Assembly: GCA_910575445.1 (NCBI GenBank)
Contig: CAJTFW010000001.1
Coordinates: 868,001-932,000 of the forward strand
Source: Lachnospiraceae bacterium
GTDB taxonomy: Bacteria; Bacillota; Clostridia; Lachnospirales; Lachnospiraceae
Reading direction: 5' to 3'
DNA length: 64,000 nt
The translations under genes were made by a program, and so were the position numbers. Below the pieces are notes generated by a model. That model did no database searches and had not been told where the DNA came from. It worked only from the letters and a program-made list of their open reading frames with translations. The first letter of the stretch is position 1; every line of letters starts with the position of its first letter. Shown one piece after another: positions 25,484-34,095 of the stretch.

Positions 25484-25604
25484 ATGTATAATGATTTTTG
25501 GAACGCAAGTATAAAAAATAAAATCTGACAAAAGTATCAAGATATATGTGTTAGATTAAAGACCATAGCAATTAAATGTTTAACTAGAAAGAGGTAGAGA
25601 AAAG

Positions 25605-25702
25605 GATGGAATATATTAGAGTGACGAATGAAAATATAGAAAAAGGACACATATGTTGTGCGATTTCAAACAATCATGATATACAAGTATCATCAAAAAA
25701 GA
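25605..25702 (+). pseudogene. left fragment of a disrupted GNAT acetyltransferase copy
   Basis: This matches the first about 33 codons of the intact gene at 32247 (MEYIRVTNENIE start) and then breaks off into unrelated sequence with a stop. The upstream 120 bp also match the intact gene's promoter region, but its TATAAT is changed (TAGATT). The continuing part of the gene reappears at 26732 after the inserted nuclease gene. Confidence 0.85.
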
Positions 25703-25833
25703 ATTTAATGTGATAGTGTAAAATTTTCTTCGGGTGAAAAATAGATATAGAAAGGGAACTCCTTTTTGTGATATGATTGAAAATATTTCGATTGTATGGT
25801 AGTATAGAGATACAAAAACGGAAGGGAAAGCAG

Positions 25834-26646
25834 GTGGGAAGATTGACCGTGACGGAACAGATAGACCAGAAACATCAGGAAGATTTACAGAGGCTAAGAG
25901 GTTTTCGCCTGCTTGATGATGATTTCCTCACAAAGTGTTTTGAGGGAGATACGGAAAGCATAGAACTGGTATTGCAGATTGTACTAGAAAAGTCGGATTT
26001 AAAGGTGCTGGACGTTCGCACTCAGGTATTTGTGGAGAATCTGCTGAACCGTTCGGTGAGGCTGGATATCCTGGCTACAGACAGTACAGGGGCAAAACTG
26101 AATGTGGAAGTACAGCGCTCTGATAAAGGAGCCGGGCGAAAAAGAGCAAGATACAACAGCAGCATGATGGACGCAAACCTTTTGAAGAAAGGCGAGGATT
26201 TTGACAAGCTACCGGAAACGTGGGTAATCTTTATCACAGAGAATGACGTAATGGGAAAAGGACTGCCGCTCTATCCGATTGAGCGGTGCTTTTTAGGAAT
26301 CGGGGAAAGATTTGAGGACGGTTCGCACATACTGTATGTAAATGGCGCTTACCGTGGAGATACGCCAATCGGGAAGTTAATGCATGACTTCTCCTGCACA
26401 GACGCAGCGGACATGTACTATGGGACACTGGCAGACAGGGTGAGATTTTTCAAAGAGAGCAAGGAGGGAATCGAGATTATGTGCCGAGCTATGGAAGATA
26501 TGAGGAATCAGACATTGAAAGAAGGAATGATAAATGTTGCAAAGAAAATGCTGGAAGATGGAACAATAACGCTTGAAAAGATTGCGGAATTTGTTGGCCT
26601 TTCAGTTGACGAAGTGAGAAAATTGAAAACAGACCAGAATATGTAA
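25834..26646 (+). CDS. Rpn/PDDEXK_2 family nuclease (putative transposase-like)
   Basis: The protein has about 270 residues. It shares the LLDDDFLTKCFEGDTESIELVL start, the ILATDSTGAKLNVEVQRSD strand with the (D/E)xK core, and YYGTLADRVRFFKESKEGIEIMC of the PDDEXK_2/Rpn family. These proteins were first annotated as transposases and promote recombination through DNA cleavage. The start is uncertain: GTG at 25834 or 25849 are both plausible behind GGAAGGGAAAG. The whole unit, with its own terminator, sits inside the broken acetyltransferase, as an insertion would. Confidence 0.8.
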   Translation: MGRLTVTEQIDQKHQEDLQRLRGFRLLDDDFLTKCFEGDTESIELVLQIVLEKSDLKVLDVRTQVFVENLLNRSVRLDILATDSTGAKLNVEVQRSDKGAGRKRARYNSSMMDANLLKKGEDFDKLPETWVIFITENDVMGKGLPLYPIERCFLGIGERFEDGSHILYVNGAYRGDTPIGKLMHDFSCTDAADMYYGTLADRVRFFKESKEGIEIMCRAMEDMRNQTLKEGMINVAKKMLEDGTITLEKIAEFVGLSVDEVRKLKTDQNM

Positions 26647-26657
26647 ATGGCACTAAT

Positions 26658-26699
26658 GAGCCAGGAATCTAAAAAACGGGTTCCTGGCTCTATTTTTTT
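26658..26699 (+). terminator. terminator of the Rpn nuclease gene
   Basis: GAGCCAGGAA and TTCCTGGCTC form a perfect 10-bp stem, followed by a seven-T run. Confidence 0.9.
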
Positions 26700-26731
26700 G
26701 CCCTGAAATGTAAATTTTCTGTGAACTTGAT

Positions 26732-26857
26732 TAAAAAGTGCACAGAGAGGAAAGTGTTTAATTGAATATATACCCGCTGAAAATGTATGGAGTCCTATTG
26801 TCGCAGATGGCTATATGTATATTGACTGCCTATGGGTGGTTGGCTCTTTCAAAAGCA
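26732..26857 (+). pseudogene. right fragment of the disrupted GNAT acetyltransferase
   Basis: TTAAAAAGTGCACAGAGAGG and following bases match 32386-32510 of the intact gene, covering the IEYIPAENA to LWVAGSFK part, but with a stop early in the frame. Together with 25605-25702 this accounts for one gene with about 45 bp lost and 1 kb gained at the break. At its right end the sequence switches abruptly to a nuclease fragment. Confidence 0.85.
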
Positions 26858-26868
26858 AAAAAGTAAAA

Positions 26869-27381
26869 ATGCCAAAGCCTGAACTTTATGTGATTTTTAC
26901 AGGAAACAAAGGGAGGAAACCAGATAAAATATCTTTGTCTAAAGAATTTTTTGAGGGTGTGGATATAGATATTGAGGTAAAAGCAAAGGTTATTTATGAA
27001 AGTGATACAGATGACATTATCAACCAGTACATTATTTTCTGCAAAGTTTTTAACGAGCAGACAAAGCAGCATGGAATGACACAAAAGGCAGTTACGGAAA
27101 CGATCCGCATATGCAAAGACAGGAATGTCTTAAAAGAATATTTGCTTGACAGAGAAAAGGAGGTTGTGACGATTATGATGAGTTTGTTTGATGATGAACA
27201 GATAATGAAGTCGTTTATAAGAAGTGAACGGCATGAGGCGGCGCAGGATAAAGTAAAGGAAAAGGCAATTCTTATGTTACAAAAAGGAAAAATTTCTGTA
27301 GATGAAATACAGACTTTTTTCCCAGAATTATCTGTTGAGGAGATTGAGGAAGTTAAAGGCGAGGTTATGCAGTTGACGTAA
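26869..27381 (+). pseudogene. C-terminal fragment of a second Rpn/PDDEXK nuclease
   Basis: The protein MPKPELYVIFTGNKGRKPDK and the following helices (IINQYIIFCKVFNEQTKQHG, VVTIMMSLFDDEQIM) are the C-terminal half of the same nuclease family, without the N-terminal catalytic half. In frame, 14 codons of acetyltransferase sequence are fused in front (from 26815), so the open frame is a recombination chimera. A protein might still be made from the ATG at 26869, but it would lack the active site. Confidence 0.75.
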
Positions 27382-27417
27382 TCAGCAAAACAAATTAATA
27401 TCAAAATAACAGCATAA

Positions 27418-27456
27418 AGGCGCATGGAACAGTAAATTGTAAACCATGTGTCTTTT
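27418..27456 (+). terminator. terminator after the nuclease fragment
   Basis: GGCGCATGG and CCATGTGTC with a 15-base loop, followed by six T. Confidence 0.6.
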
Positions 27457-27476
27457 TTGCGTCTAAAAGGAGGACT

Positions 27477-27566
27477 ATGAGCGACAACATTTAGCTCAGC
27501 ATCACAGAGCGATTAATTTCAGAGTATGTAATAGATGAATTGGCGTATGCTGAAAAGAATTTATAG
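27477..27566 (+). pseudogene. short broken frame with good ribosome binding site
   Basis: AAGGAGG precedes ATG at 27477; codon 6 is TAG, and the same frame then reads LSITERLISEYVIDELAYAEKN before a second stop. It looks like the start of a small gene with a nonsense mutation. The family is unknown. Confidence 0.4.
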
Positions 27567-27768
27567 ATACTGCTTCAACCTATGAAGGGCAGATAAAAGA
27601 ATTAGAGAAACAAGTAGAGTCTTTGAAAGAGGAAAATACAACGTTGCAGTCAAAGGTTACTAACCTAGAAACAGCAGCGGATTCTTCTAGCTCTAAAGCT
27701 TAAGATTCTGCAAAAAGTTCAGATTCCACAGGGATATAGCGCTTGTAGCAGATGCCATCCATAATAAC
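27567..27768 (+). pseudogene. remnant of the coiled-coil membrane protein gene
   Basis: From GATACTGCTTCAACC onward this matches codons about 90 to the end of the intact gene at 35689. A gene-internal stretch is missing; the joint falls between two ACAG tetramers (the GATTCCACAG and ACAGGGATATAG sites of the intact gene), which points to a microhomology deletion. A TAA also interrupts the frame. Confidence 0.85.
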
Positions 27769-27838
27769 AAATTTTACACTATTTTGGATAACATATGGAA
27801 GAATTGACCGCTTGTTATTGTGGATAATCACGGAGAAA
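27766..27838 (+). repeat. unit-boundary repeat upstream of flagellin leaders (three copies)
   Basis: CCATAATAACAAATTTTACA and the following bases to the GTGGATAATCACGG leader recur at 30672-30744 and, diverged, at 36307-36379. In the last two contexts the sequence follows either an ATPase gene or the coiled-coil gene. The shared start of the block (the last codons of the coiled-coil gene) shows that flagellin units were copied together with that gene's tail. The 30547-30671 part of the third gap is AT-rich with no gene. Confidence 0.8.
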
Positions 27839-27851
27839 CAGGTTACTTTAT

Positions 27852-27881
27852 TTGACATTTTCTGGATGGATTTCCTATAAT
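27852..27881 (+). promoter_or_regulatory. promoter of flagellin gene 2
   Basis: TTGACA, 18 bp, TATAAT, as in unit 1. The 5' leader with the GGA-rich hairpin follows unchanged to the start at 27998. Confidence 0.9.
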
Positions 27882-27997
27882 TGGAAATAGAAGATTTGAA
27901 TTCAGACTTCTGCAAAGGTTCTGTAACACTTGGCCAGGTGTGCAGGATGCCAGGGACAGGGAAGTTCCTGGAGAGGATTTGACAGGAGGATTATTTT

Positions 27998-29164
27998 ATG
28001 ATTATTCAACATAATATAGCAGCGATTAATTCTTATAGAAATTTAGGTGTCAACCAGAGCGGATTAAATAAGAACCTGGAGAAATTATCTTCTGGTTACA
28101 AGATTAACCGTGCAGGCGATGATGCAGCAGGTCTTGCAATTTCTGAGAGTATGCGTTCCCAGATTAACGGCTTAAACCAGGCAGTCAATAACGCAAACGA
28201 TGCGATTGGTCTGATTCAGACCGCAGAGGGTGCTCTGACTGAGGTTCACTCGATGCTTCAGCGTATGACCACCCTGGCAACCCAGGCAGCAAATGGTACC
28301 TACAACTCTGTAGCAAGAGGCAACTTACAGAGTGAGGTTGATGAGCTTCTGAACGAGATTGACCGTATCGCGAACTATACTGACTTTAATGGTATCAAAC
28401 CTCTGGCAGATATCACCAAAGGCAATGCAGGTATTATGACCTTCCAGATTGGACCGACCAGTGGTGAGATTATCAAAGTAACTGGCCAGCCAATGACTGT
28501 ATTTGGTATTGATGCTGCGATTCGTGGAATTAAGCTGACGGCTGGTATGAAAGGAGAATTAGAAACTTTCTTTGGCATTGATGACAAAGGAAATCCAAAT
28601 GGAACTCCTGAAAGTAAGTATTTCACATTTGACAAAGAAACAGGTTCTGTTCGATTAAAACCGTTTGAAAGTTTAGATAGCTCAGCAGTAAAACCTTCAT
28701 TTGGTGGAACAGCAGGTACTGATAAATGGTCATCTGGACAGGTAAAAGGTACAGCATATGCTAAAGCAGCATATGAAGAACTTATAAATAAATTAGATAC
28801 TTTTAAAAATGCAGCTGCTCCTAATGGTGTAACAGGAACCTATACTTTCCTTCTTGGCTTGAATGTAGGTCTTACTACAACCAATAAAGCTAACCAGGCG
28901 ATTGATACGATTAATAAAGCTATCAATGAAGTTTCCAGCTATCGTGCAAAACTTGGTGCTGCACAGAACCGTCTGGAGCACACCATCAACAACCTGGAAG
29001 TAACCTCTGAAAATATCACCTCTGCTGAAAGCCGTATTCGTGATACTGACATGGCGGATGAAATCACGGCTTTTACGAAGAATAATATTCTGCTACAGGC
29101 TTCCCAGTCCATGCTGGCGCAGTCCAACTCGATTCCGCAGAGTATTCTTAGCTTACTTTCTTAA
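27998..29164 (+). CDS. flagellin 2
   Basis: The protein has 388 residues, the longest of the three. The first about 187 residues equal those of flagellin 1 despite scattered silent base differences, and the C-terminal helices agree apart from NAAINEV/NKAINEV. The exposed middle is different: MKGELETFFGIDDKGNPNGT, then YFTFDKETGSVRLKPFESL and FGGTAGTDKWSSGQVKGTAY. Start and leader match the other copies. The neighbouring ATPase gene converges and shares its terminator. Confidence 0.97.
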   Translation: MIIQHNIAAINSYRNLGVNQSGLNKNLEKLSSGYKINRAGDDAAGLAISESMRSQINGLNQAVNNANDAIGLIQTAEGALTEVHSMLQRMTTLATQAANGTYNSVARGNLQSEVDELLNEIDRIANYTDFNGIKPLADITKGNAGIMTFQIGPTSGEIIKVTGQPMTVFGIDAAIRGIKLTAGMKGELETFFGIDDKGNPNGTPESKYFTFDKETGSVRLKPFESLDSSAVKPSFGGTAGTDKWSSGQVKGTAYAKAAYEELINKLDTFKNAAAPNGVTGTYTFLLGLNVGLTTTNKANQAIDTINKAINEVSSYRAKLGAAQNRLEHTINNLEVTSENITSAESRIRDTDMADEITAFTKNNILLQASQSMLAQSNSIPQSILSLLS

Positions 29165-29185
29165 TTATAAAAAGATAAATTTTTT

Positions 29186-29217
29186 CTGCCAGCGGGTATT
29201 GCCTGCTGGCAGTTTTT
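29186..29217. terminator. terminator of flagellin 2, shared with the convergent ATPase gene
   Basis: CTGCCAGC with GCTGGCAG and five T; the ATPase gene's stop codon begins at the next base on the other strand. Confidence 0.9.
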
Positions 29218-30546
29218 CTATTCCAATGCCAGTCCAATCAGCCGATTTGCCTGGTCAGCCATAAACAGAGGGAGGTTCAGTACATCGCCATCTAGTTTTA
29301 AATTATTTAGAGAGAAGCGAAGACGGAGCTTGACCTGCTCTGGGAACAGCTCTTTAAACTTTTTAAGACTCTTGCTGCTGATATTGGTTTCAGATTTAAC
29401 TTCCACAGGGAAAATGTCGTTCTCTCGCTGAATAAGAAAATCTATTTCGTAAGGAGGATTGCTCTGACTCCAGTACCGGGGAGTCACTTCAAACTGCGTA
29501 AGTAAGGTTTGAAGTACAAAGTTTTCCGTCAGCGCGCCTTTGAACTCAGTAAACAGGCGATTGCCTTCTCCAAAGGCTGTAGGAGCCAACTGAGCCAGTC
29601 GGCGGAGCAGACCTACATCTGCCAGATAAATCTTAAATGCAGACAAGTCATCATAGGCAGCTACTGGCAGACCAGGAGCAGTGCTGCGATATATCTTATG
29701 CACCAGTCTGGCTTCTACTAGCCACTGTAAAGCATTCTCATATTCACGCGCTCTTGCACCCTCTTTAACAACTTTATAGAGAAACTTTTTATTCTCTCTT
29801 GCTAGCTGAGATGGTATGGATTTCCAAATCATGGAAATTTTCGGGAATTCACTGATGTTAGGGTGCTTGGCAAAGTCCCGCTCATAGGCACCAATGATAG
29901 AAAAGAGCGCTTCCTGCATGGCAGAGACATCCCGTGCTTCTGTCCACATCAGCACAGATTCGGGCATACCACCAGTGACATAGTACATCTTCAGCTTTTC
30001 ATAGAGAGGATTGAAGAATGCATCGGGAATTGGCTCAATAGTATCCACACTCTCCAGATACTTAGCGAGATTTTCGTCGCCATTGGCAAGTAAAAATTCC
30101 GTGAAGGTCATTGGATCAATCTGCATAAAGTTGACCTTGCCTACTGGGAAAGAAGATGGTTTTGCTAAGGAAATTCCCAGCAGAGAACCCGCACAAGCAA
30201 CGTGATATTGAGGCATATTCTCGCAGAAATATTTCAGTGAATTGATAACTTTGGGGCAGTCCTGTATCTCGTCAAAGATAATAAGTGTCTTTTCGGGCAT
30301 AATCTTTTGGCCAGTAGCCAGCATTAAATTCTGTAGTATGCGCTCTACCTCCTTGGTGCTCTCAAAGAACTGCTTGTATTCCTCGTTTTCATCAAAATTA
30401 AAGTAGGCCGTGTTTTCATAATAACGTTTGCCAAATTCTTTGAGAATCCAAGTCTTACCCACTTGGCGCACACCTTTTAAGATCAGTGGTTTGCGGTAGG
30501 GTGAATGTTTCCAACTTAGCAGTTTGCTTAAAATTAATCGTTCCAT
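29218..30546 (-). CDS. AAA_14 - DUF4143 ATPase
   Basis: The protein has 442 residues. Walker A is GVRQVGKT (25-32), Walker B is TLIIFDEIQDCP (about 89), and the C-terminal DUF4143 region contains the PD-(D/E)XK-like strand YEIDFLIQRENDIFPVEVKSE (about 375). Such ATPases are widespread in anaerobes, often in accessory DNA; their role is not established. It separates flagellins 2 and 3, is on the opposite strand, and lacks a decayed partner, so it probably arrived as an independent insertion. Confidence 0.88.
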   Translation of the reverse strand: MERLILSKLLSWKHSPYRKPLILKGVRQVGKTWILKEFGKRYYENTAYFNFDENEEYKQFFESTKEVERILQNLMLATGQKIMPEKTLIIFDEIQDCPKVINSLKYFCENMPQYHVACAGSLLGISLAKPSSFPVGKVNFMQIDPMTFTEFLLANGDENLAKYLESVDTIEPIPDAFFNPLYEKLKMYYVTGGMPESVLMWTEARDVSAMQEALFSIIGAYERDFAKHPNISEFPKISMIWKSIPSQLARENKKFLYKVVKEGARAREYENALQWLVEARLVHKIYRSTAPGLPVAAYDDLSAFKIYLADVGLLRRLAQLAPTAFGEGNRLFTEFKGALTENFVLQTLLTQFEVTPRYWSQSNPPYEIDFLIQRENDIFPVEVKSETNISSKSLKKFKELFPEQVKLRLRFSLNNLKLDGDVLNLPLFMADQANRLIGLALE

Positions 30547-30764
30547 AAATATATCCTCACATTTTTACTAATATTTTTGTGTATTATAATCACATTTTTA
30601 TTATATATTAAGCGGATAAAAAGTACAATCCGTATCATAAAATTATTTTTATGTATAGAACAAAAACTTATCCATAATAACAAATTTTACACTATTTTGG
30701 ATAACATATGGAAGAATTGACCGCTTGTTATTGTGGATAATCACGGAGAAACAGGTTACTTTAT

Positions 30765-30794
30765 TTGACATTTTCTGGATTCATTTCCTATAAT
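30765..30794 (+). promoter_or_regulatory. promoter of flagellin gene 3
   Basis: TTGACA, 18 bp, TATAAT as in the other units, with the same GGA-rich leader leading to the start at 30911. Confidence 0.9.
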
Positions 30795-30910
30795 TGGAAA
30801 TAGAAGATTTGGTGCCAGACTTCTGCAAAGGTTCTGTAACACTTGGCCAGGTGTGCAGGATGCCAGGGACAGGGAAGTTCCTGGAGAGGATTTGACAGGA
30901 GGATTATCTT

Positions 30911-32062
30911 ATGATTATTCAACATAATATAGCAGCGATTAATTCTTATAGAAACTTAGGCGTCAACCAGAGCGGATTAAATAAGAACCTGGAGAAATTA
31001 TCTTCTGGTTACAAGATTAACCGCGCAGGCGACGATGCAGCAGGTCTTGCAATTTCTGAGAGTATGCGTTCCCAGATTAACGGCTTAAACCAGGCAGTCA
31101 ATAACGCAAACGATGCGATTGGTCTGATTCAGACGGCAGAGGGTGCTCTGACTGAGGTTCACTCCATGCTTCAGCGTATGACCACCCTGGCAACTCAGGC
31201 AGCAAATGGTACGTACAACTCTGTAGCAAGAGGCAATCTGCAGAGCGAGGTTGATGAGCTTCTGAACGAGATTGACCGTATCGCAAACTACACCGACTTC
31301 AACGGTATCAAACCTCTGGCAGATATCACCAAAGGTAATGCAGGCGTTATGACCTTCCAGATTGGACCAACCAGTGGCGAGACAATTAAAGTAACTGGTC
31401 AGCCAATGACTGTATTTGGTATTGATGCTGCGATTCGTGGCATTAAGTTGACAGCTGGTATGGAAAAAGAGTTGACGAACTATATTAATACAGGCGCCGG
31501 AAAAGATTATTTCTACATTGATAAAGAAACAGGTGCTGTACGTCTTCAGAATAAAGCTCCAGACAAAGGCTCTATTACAGGTGCTGACAATAAGACTCAT
31601 GCTGCCGGCAAAGGAGAGTGGTCTTCGGAGTCTGTAAAAGGTACGGTGCATGCTTACAATGCATACAAAGGTCTTGCAGATGCATTAAAAGGAAAATATT
31701 CTGGTATAGTTGATGCAACAAAGGGTGTAACAGGTACTTATACTACACTCCTTGGAATGAATGTAGGTCTTACTACGACCAACAAATCCAACCAGGCGAT
31801 TGATACCATCAACGCAGCTATCAATGCAGTTTCCAGCTACCGTGCAAAACTTGGTGCTGCACAGAACCGTCTAGAGCACACCATCAACAACCTAGAAGTA
31901 ACCTCTGAGAATATCACCTCAGCCGAGAGCCGTATTCGTGATACTGACATGGCGGATGAAATCACGGCTTTTACGAAGAATAATATTCTGTTACAGGCTT
32001 CCCAGTCCATGCTGGCGCAGTCCAATTCGGTTCCACAGAATATTCTTAGCTTACTTTCCTAA
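30911..32062 (+). CDS. flagellin 3
   Basis: The protein has 383 residues. The conserved ends match flagellins 1 and 2, except for a few changes (AGVMTF, SGETIK, NAVSSY, SVPQNI). The middle is again different: MEKELTNYINTGAGKDYFYI, then DKETGAVRLQNKAPDKGS and TKGVTGTYTTLLGMNVG. The short common stretch SVKGT (or QVKGT) in all three centres suggests a shared ancestral domain. It is followed by an intact acetyltransferase gene, whose counterpart after flagellin 1 is broken. Confidence 0.97.
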   Translation: MIIQHNIAAINSYRNLGVNQSGLNKNLEKLSSGYKINRAGDDAAGLAISESMRSQINGLNQAVNNANDAIGLIQTAEGALTEVHSMLQRMTTLATQAANGTYNSVARGNLQSEVDELLNEIDRIANYTDFNGIKPLADITKGNAGVMTFQIGPTSGETIKVTGQPMTVFGIDAAIRGIKLTAGMEKELTNYINTGAGKDYFYIDKETGAVRLQNKAPDKGSITGADNKTHAAGKGEWSSESVKGTVHAYNAYKGLADALKGKYSGIVDATKGVTGTYTTLLGMNVGLTTTNKSNQAIDTINAAINAVSSYRAKLGAAQNRLEHTINNLEVTSENITSAESRIRDTDMADEITAFTKNNILLQASQSMLAQSNSVPQNILSLLS

Positions 32063-32090
32063 TTTTTCTAATATTAAAAGACAATGTTTT

Positions 32091-32122
32091 CTGCCAGTGG
32101 GTTTCACCTGCTGGCAGTTTTT
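32091..32122 (+). terminator. flagellin 3 terminator
   Basis: CTGCCAGTGGG and CCTGCTGGCAG pair with one wobble, followed by five to six T. Confidence 0.88.
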
Positions 32123-32189
32123 TATGTATAATGATTTTTGGAACACAAGTATAAAAAATAAAACCTGACAAAAGATGTCAAGATATATG

Positions 32190-32198
32190 TGTTATAAT
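32190..32198 (+). promoter_or_regulatory. promoter of the intact GNAT gene
   Basis: TGTTATAAT is an extended -10. The copy in front of the broken gene (about 25553) has lost the TATAAT. Confidence 0.6.
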
Positions 32199-32246
32199 AA
32201 AGACCATAGCAATTAAATGTTCAACTAGAAAGAGGTAAAGAAAAGA

Positions 32247-32993
32247 ATGGAATATATTAGAGTGACAAACGAGAATATAGAAAAAGAACATATATGTTGT
32301 GCGATTTCCAACAATCATGATATACAAGTGTCATCAAAAAAGATTTGGCTAAAAGAACGTTTTGAGGATGGGTTAGTTTTCTTAAAAAGTGCACAGAGAG
32401 GAAAGTGCTTTATTGAATATATACCCGCTGAAAATGCATGGAATCCCATTATCGCAGATGGCTATATGTATATTAACTGCCTATGGGTGGCTGGCTCTTT
32501 CAAAGGGCATGGTTATGCAACAGAATTATTAAATCATTGCATAGAAGACAGCAAAAACAAAGGAAAAAAAGGACTGTGCATACTATCTGCGGCTAAGAAA
32601 AAACCATTTTTAGCTGACCCTAAATTCCTAAAATACAAAGGCTTTACCGTCAGTGATGAGGCGGACAACGGTATTCAGCTATGGTATTTACCTTTTACAG
32701 AGGATGCTTTATTGCCTCAATTTAAAGAATGTGCAAAACATCCTCATATTGATGAGATGGGATATGTTCTATATTACACCAACCAGTGTCCATATAATGC
32801 AAAATACGTTCCTATAATTGAAAAAATTGCAAAAGAGAAATCTATAAAATTTAAGTCGATTCATTTACAAAATAAAGAAGCCGCCCAAAACGCTCCAACA
32901 CCAATTACAACGTATGCATTATTTTTAGATGGCAACTATATAACAAATGAGCAGATGAATGATAAGAGGTTTTTGAAATTATTGGGAAAATAA
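32247..32993 (+). CDS. GNAT acetyltransferase with YoaP-like C-terminal domain
   Basis: The protein has 248 residues. The N-terminal GNAT fold shows LWVAGSFKGHGYATELLNHCIED (acetyl-CoA binding, about 83). The C-terminal half has YYTNQCPYNAKYVPIIEKIAKE, the thioredoxin-like YoaP domain with a single cysteine. The substrate is unknown. ATG follows GAAAGAGGTAAAG. The same gene is present as a broken copy at 25605-26857. Confidence 0.85.
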   Translation: MEYIRVTNENIEKEHICCAISNNHDIQVSSKKIWLKERFEDGLVFLKSAQRGKCFIEYIPAENAWNPIIADGYMYINCLWVAGSFKGHGYATELLNHCIEDSKNKGKKGLCILSAAKKKPFLADPKFLKYKGFTVSDEADNGIQLWYLPFTEDALLPQFKECAKHPHIDEMGYVLYYTNQCPYNAKYVPIIEKIAKEKSIKFKSIHLQNKEAAQNAPTPITTYALFLDGNYITNEQMNDKRFLKLLGK

Positions 32994-33014
32994 ATGCAAA
33001 AAAGACAATATTTG

Positions 33015-33059
33015 AAAAGGCAGATATTTCTACAACATTTGTGGATGTCTGCCTTTTTT
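33015..33059 (+). terminator. terminator after the GNAT gene
   Basis: AAAAGGCAGATAT and ATGTCTGCCTTTTTT form a stem with one wobble and a T-run. Confidence 0.8.
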
Positions 33060-33147
33060 GAAGAAATAAAATGTATATCGATAGATTGAAAAAATCACAT
33101 TTTCGTGATAAAATAAAAGACAATAATTTGCAGACAAGGAGGGTCAC

Positions 33148-33372
33148 ATGGCTATAACATATAAAAAATTGTTTCACTTGTTGATAGACAGAGGAATCTC
33201 ATCATCAGAACTAACAGAAAAGGCAGGTTTTAGTGGTAATATCTTAACACGACTAAGGCGTGAGCAATATGTATCATTAGAGAGTATTGAAAAAATATGT
33301 CTTGTTCTGGAGTGCAAAGTAGACGACATTCTAGAATTTATACCAGCCCGAAAGGAGAACGAAAATGGCTGA
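33148..33372 (+). CDS. small XRE-family (Cro/CI) HTH regulator
   Basis: The protein has 74 residues. The helix-turn-helix reads SSSELTEKAGFSGNILTRLRR with the family's second half LESIEKICLVLECKVDDILEF. AAGGAGGG precedes the ATG. Downstream lie frame-broken genes, so it may once have controlled an accessory module now decayed. Confidence 0.85.
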   Translation: MAITYKKLFHLLIDRGISSSELTEKAGFSGNILTRLRREQYVSLESIEKICLVLECKVDDILEFIPARKENENG

Positions 33373-33534
33373 CCCCGCTTTGTCAGTAGTTCGTGAAATC
33401 TGAAAAAACAGACTGTGATTGAAAATCTGAAAGCGTTCTTTGAGAAATATTTTGGGTTGGTAAGTGTAGAAAATCCAGAAAAAGTTACATATCTTTATAA
33501 TGTAGAACCAACATATTATGGAAAAGATAGTTGA
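33365..33534 (+). pseudogene. frameshifted remnant of unknown gene
   Basis: ATG at 33365 opens MADPALSVVREI and meets TGA at 33401. One base off, the sequence continues KKQTVIENLKAFFEKYFGLV and VENPEKVTYLYNVEPTYYGKDS to a stop. The continuity implies a one-base indel. The start overlaps the end of the HTH gene, so the two were an operon. The family is not recognised. Confidence 0.6.
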
Positions 33535-33581
33535 CAAGAAGTTATTGGTGTCTGCTTCTATTTAAAAGGGGAGGTGTTTTT

Positions 33582-34095
33582 GTGGCAGAAAGTCAAAATA
33601 TTGAATGGAAAGAATTGTGGCGTGACGAATATCTCAAATGGATATGTGGTTTTGCGAATGCCCAAGGCGGAAAAATATATATTGGCACAGATGATAACGG
33701 CAACGTGGTTGGTATACAGGATAGTAAAAAATTGCTTGAGGATATACCAAACAAAGTCAGAGATGTTCCTGGTATTCTTGTAGACGTAAATTTATTGACA
33801 AAAGATAGGAAAGACTATATTGAAATTCAAGAAAGAAGATATTATGGTGATGTTTAAGAGCTTGGTTAGCAATACTGACCAAGCTACTAACCAAGCTAAC
33901 CAAGGTAGTGATAACTCTGTAGTTACACGCATTTTAAAGGTGATTCAAGAAGAACCAACTCTGTCACAGAAAAAAATTGCAGATATTATTGGAGAAAAAT
34001 ACAGCACAGTAAAGTATTATATGGAATCTATGAAAAAATCTGGTGTTATAAAAAGAGAGGGATCCAGTCAAAAAGGGAAATGGGTGATTTTATAA
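33582..34095 (+). pseudogene. AlbA_2-type DNA-binding protein with internal deletion
   Basis: From GTG 33582 the frame reads QNIEWKELWRDEYLKWICGF and NAQGGKIYIGTDDNGNVVGI, the Schlafen/AlbA_2 start, and stops at 33857. A second, overlapping frame (33820-34095) encodes a C-terminal winged helix (EEPTLSQKKIADIIGEKYST). Intact homologues are about 400-500 residues, so the middle is missing and the ends are out of frame. Confidence 0.75.

Noticed and set aside
31085-31651. A 188-residue frame antisense to flagellin 3
   Set aside because: It is a shadow of the biased flagellin codons; the corresponding frames in flagellins 1 and 2 are broken.
24333-32062. The three flagellins as an assembly duplication artefact
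   Set aside because: They differ in the centres and at many silent sites and have different genes between them, so they are distinct loci.
33531-33857. Intact short AlbA_2 protein
   Set aside because: It stops right after the AlbA_2 core, and the following overlapping frame has the family's C-terminal winged helix, so a deletion with frame loss is more likely.
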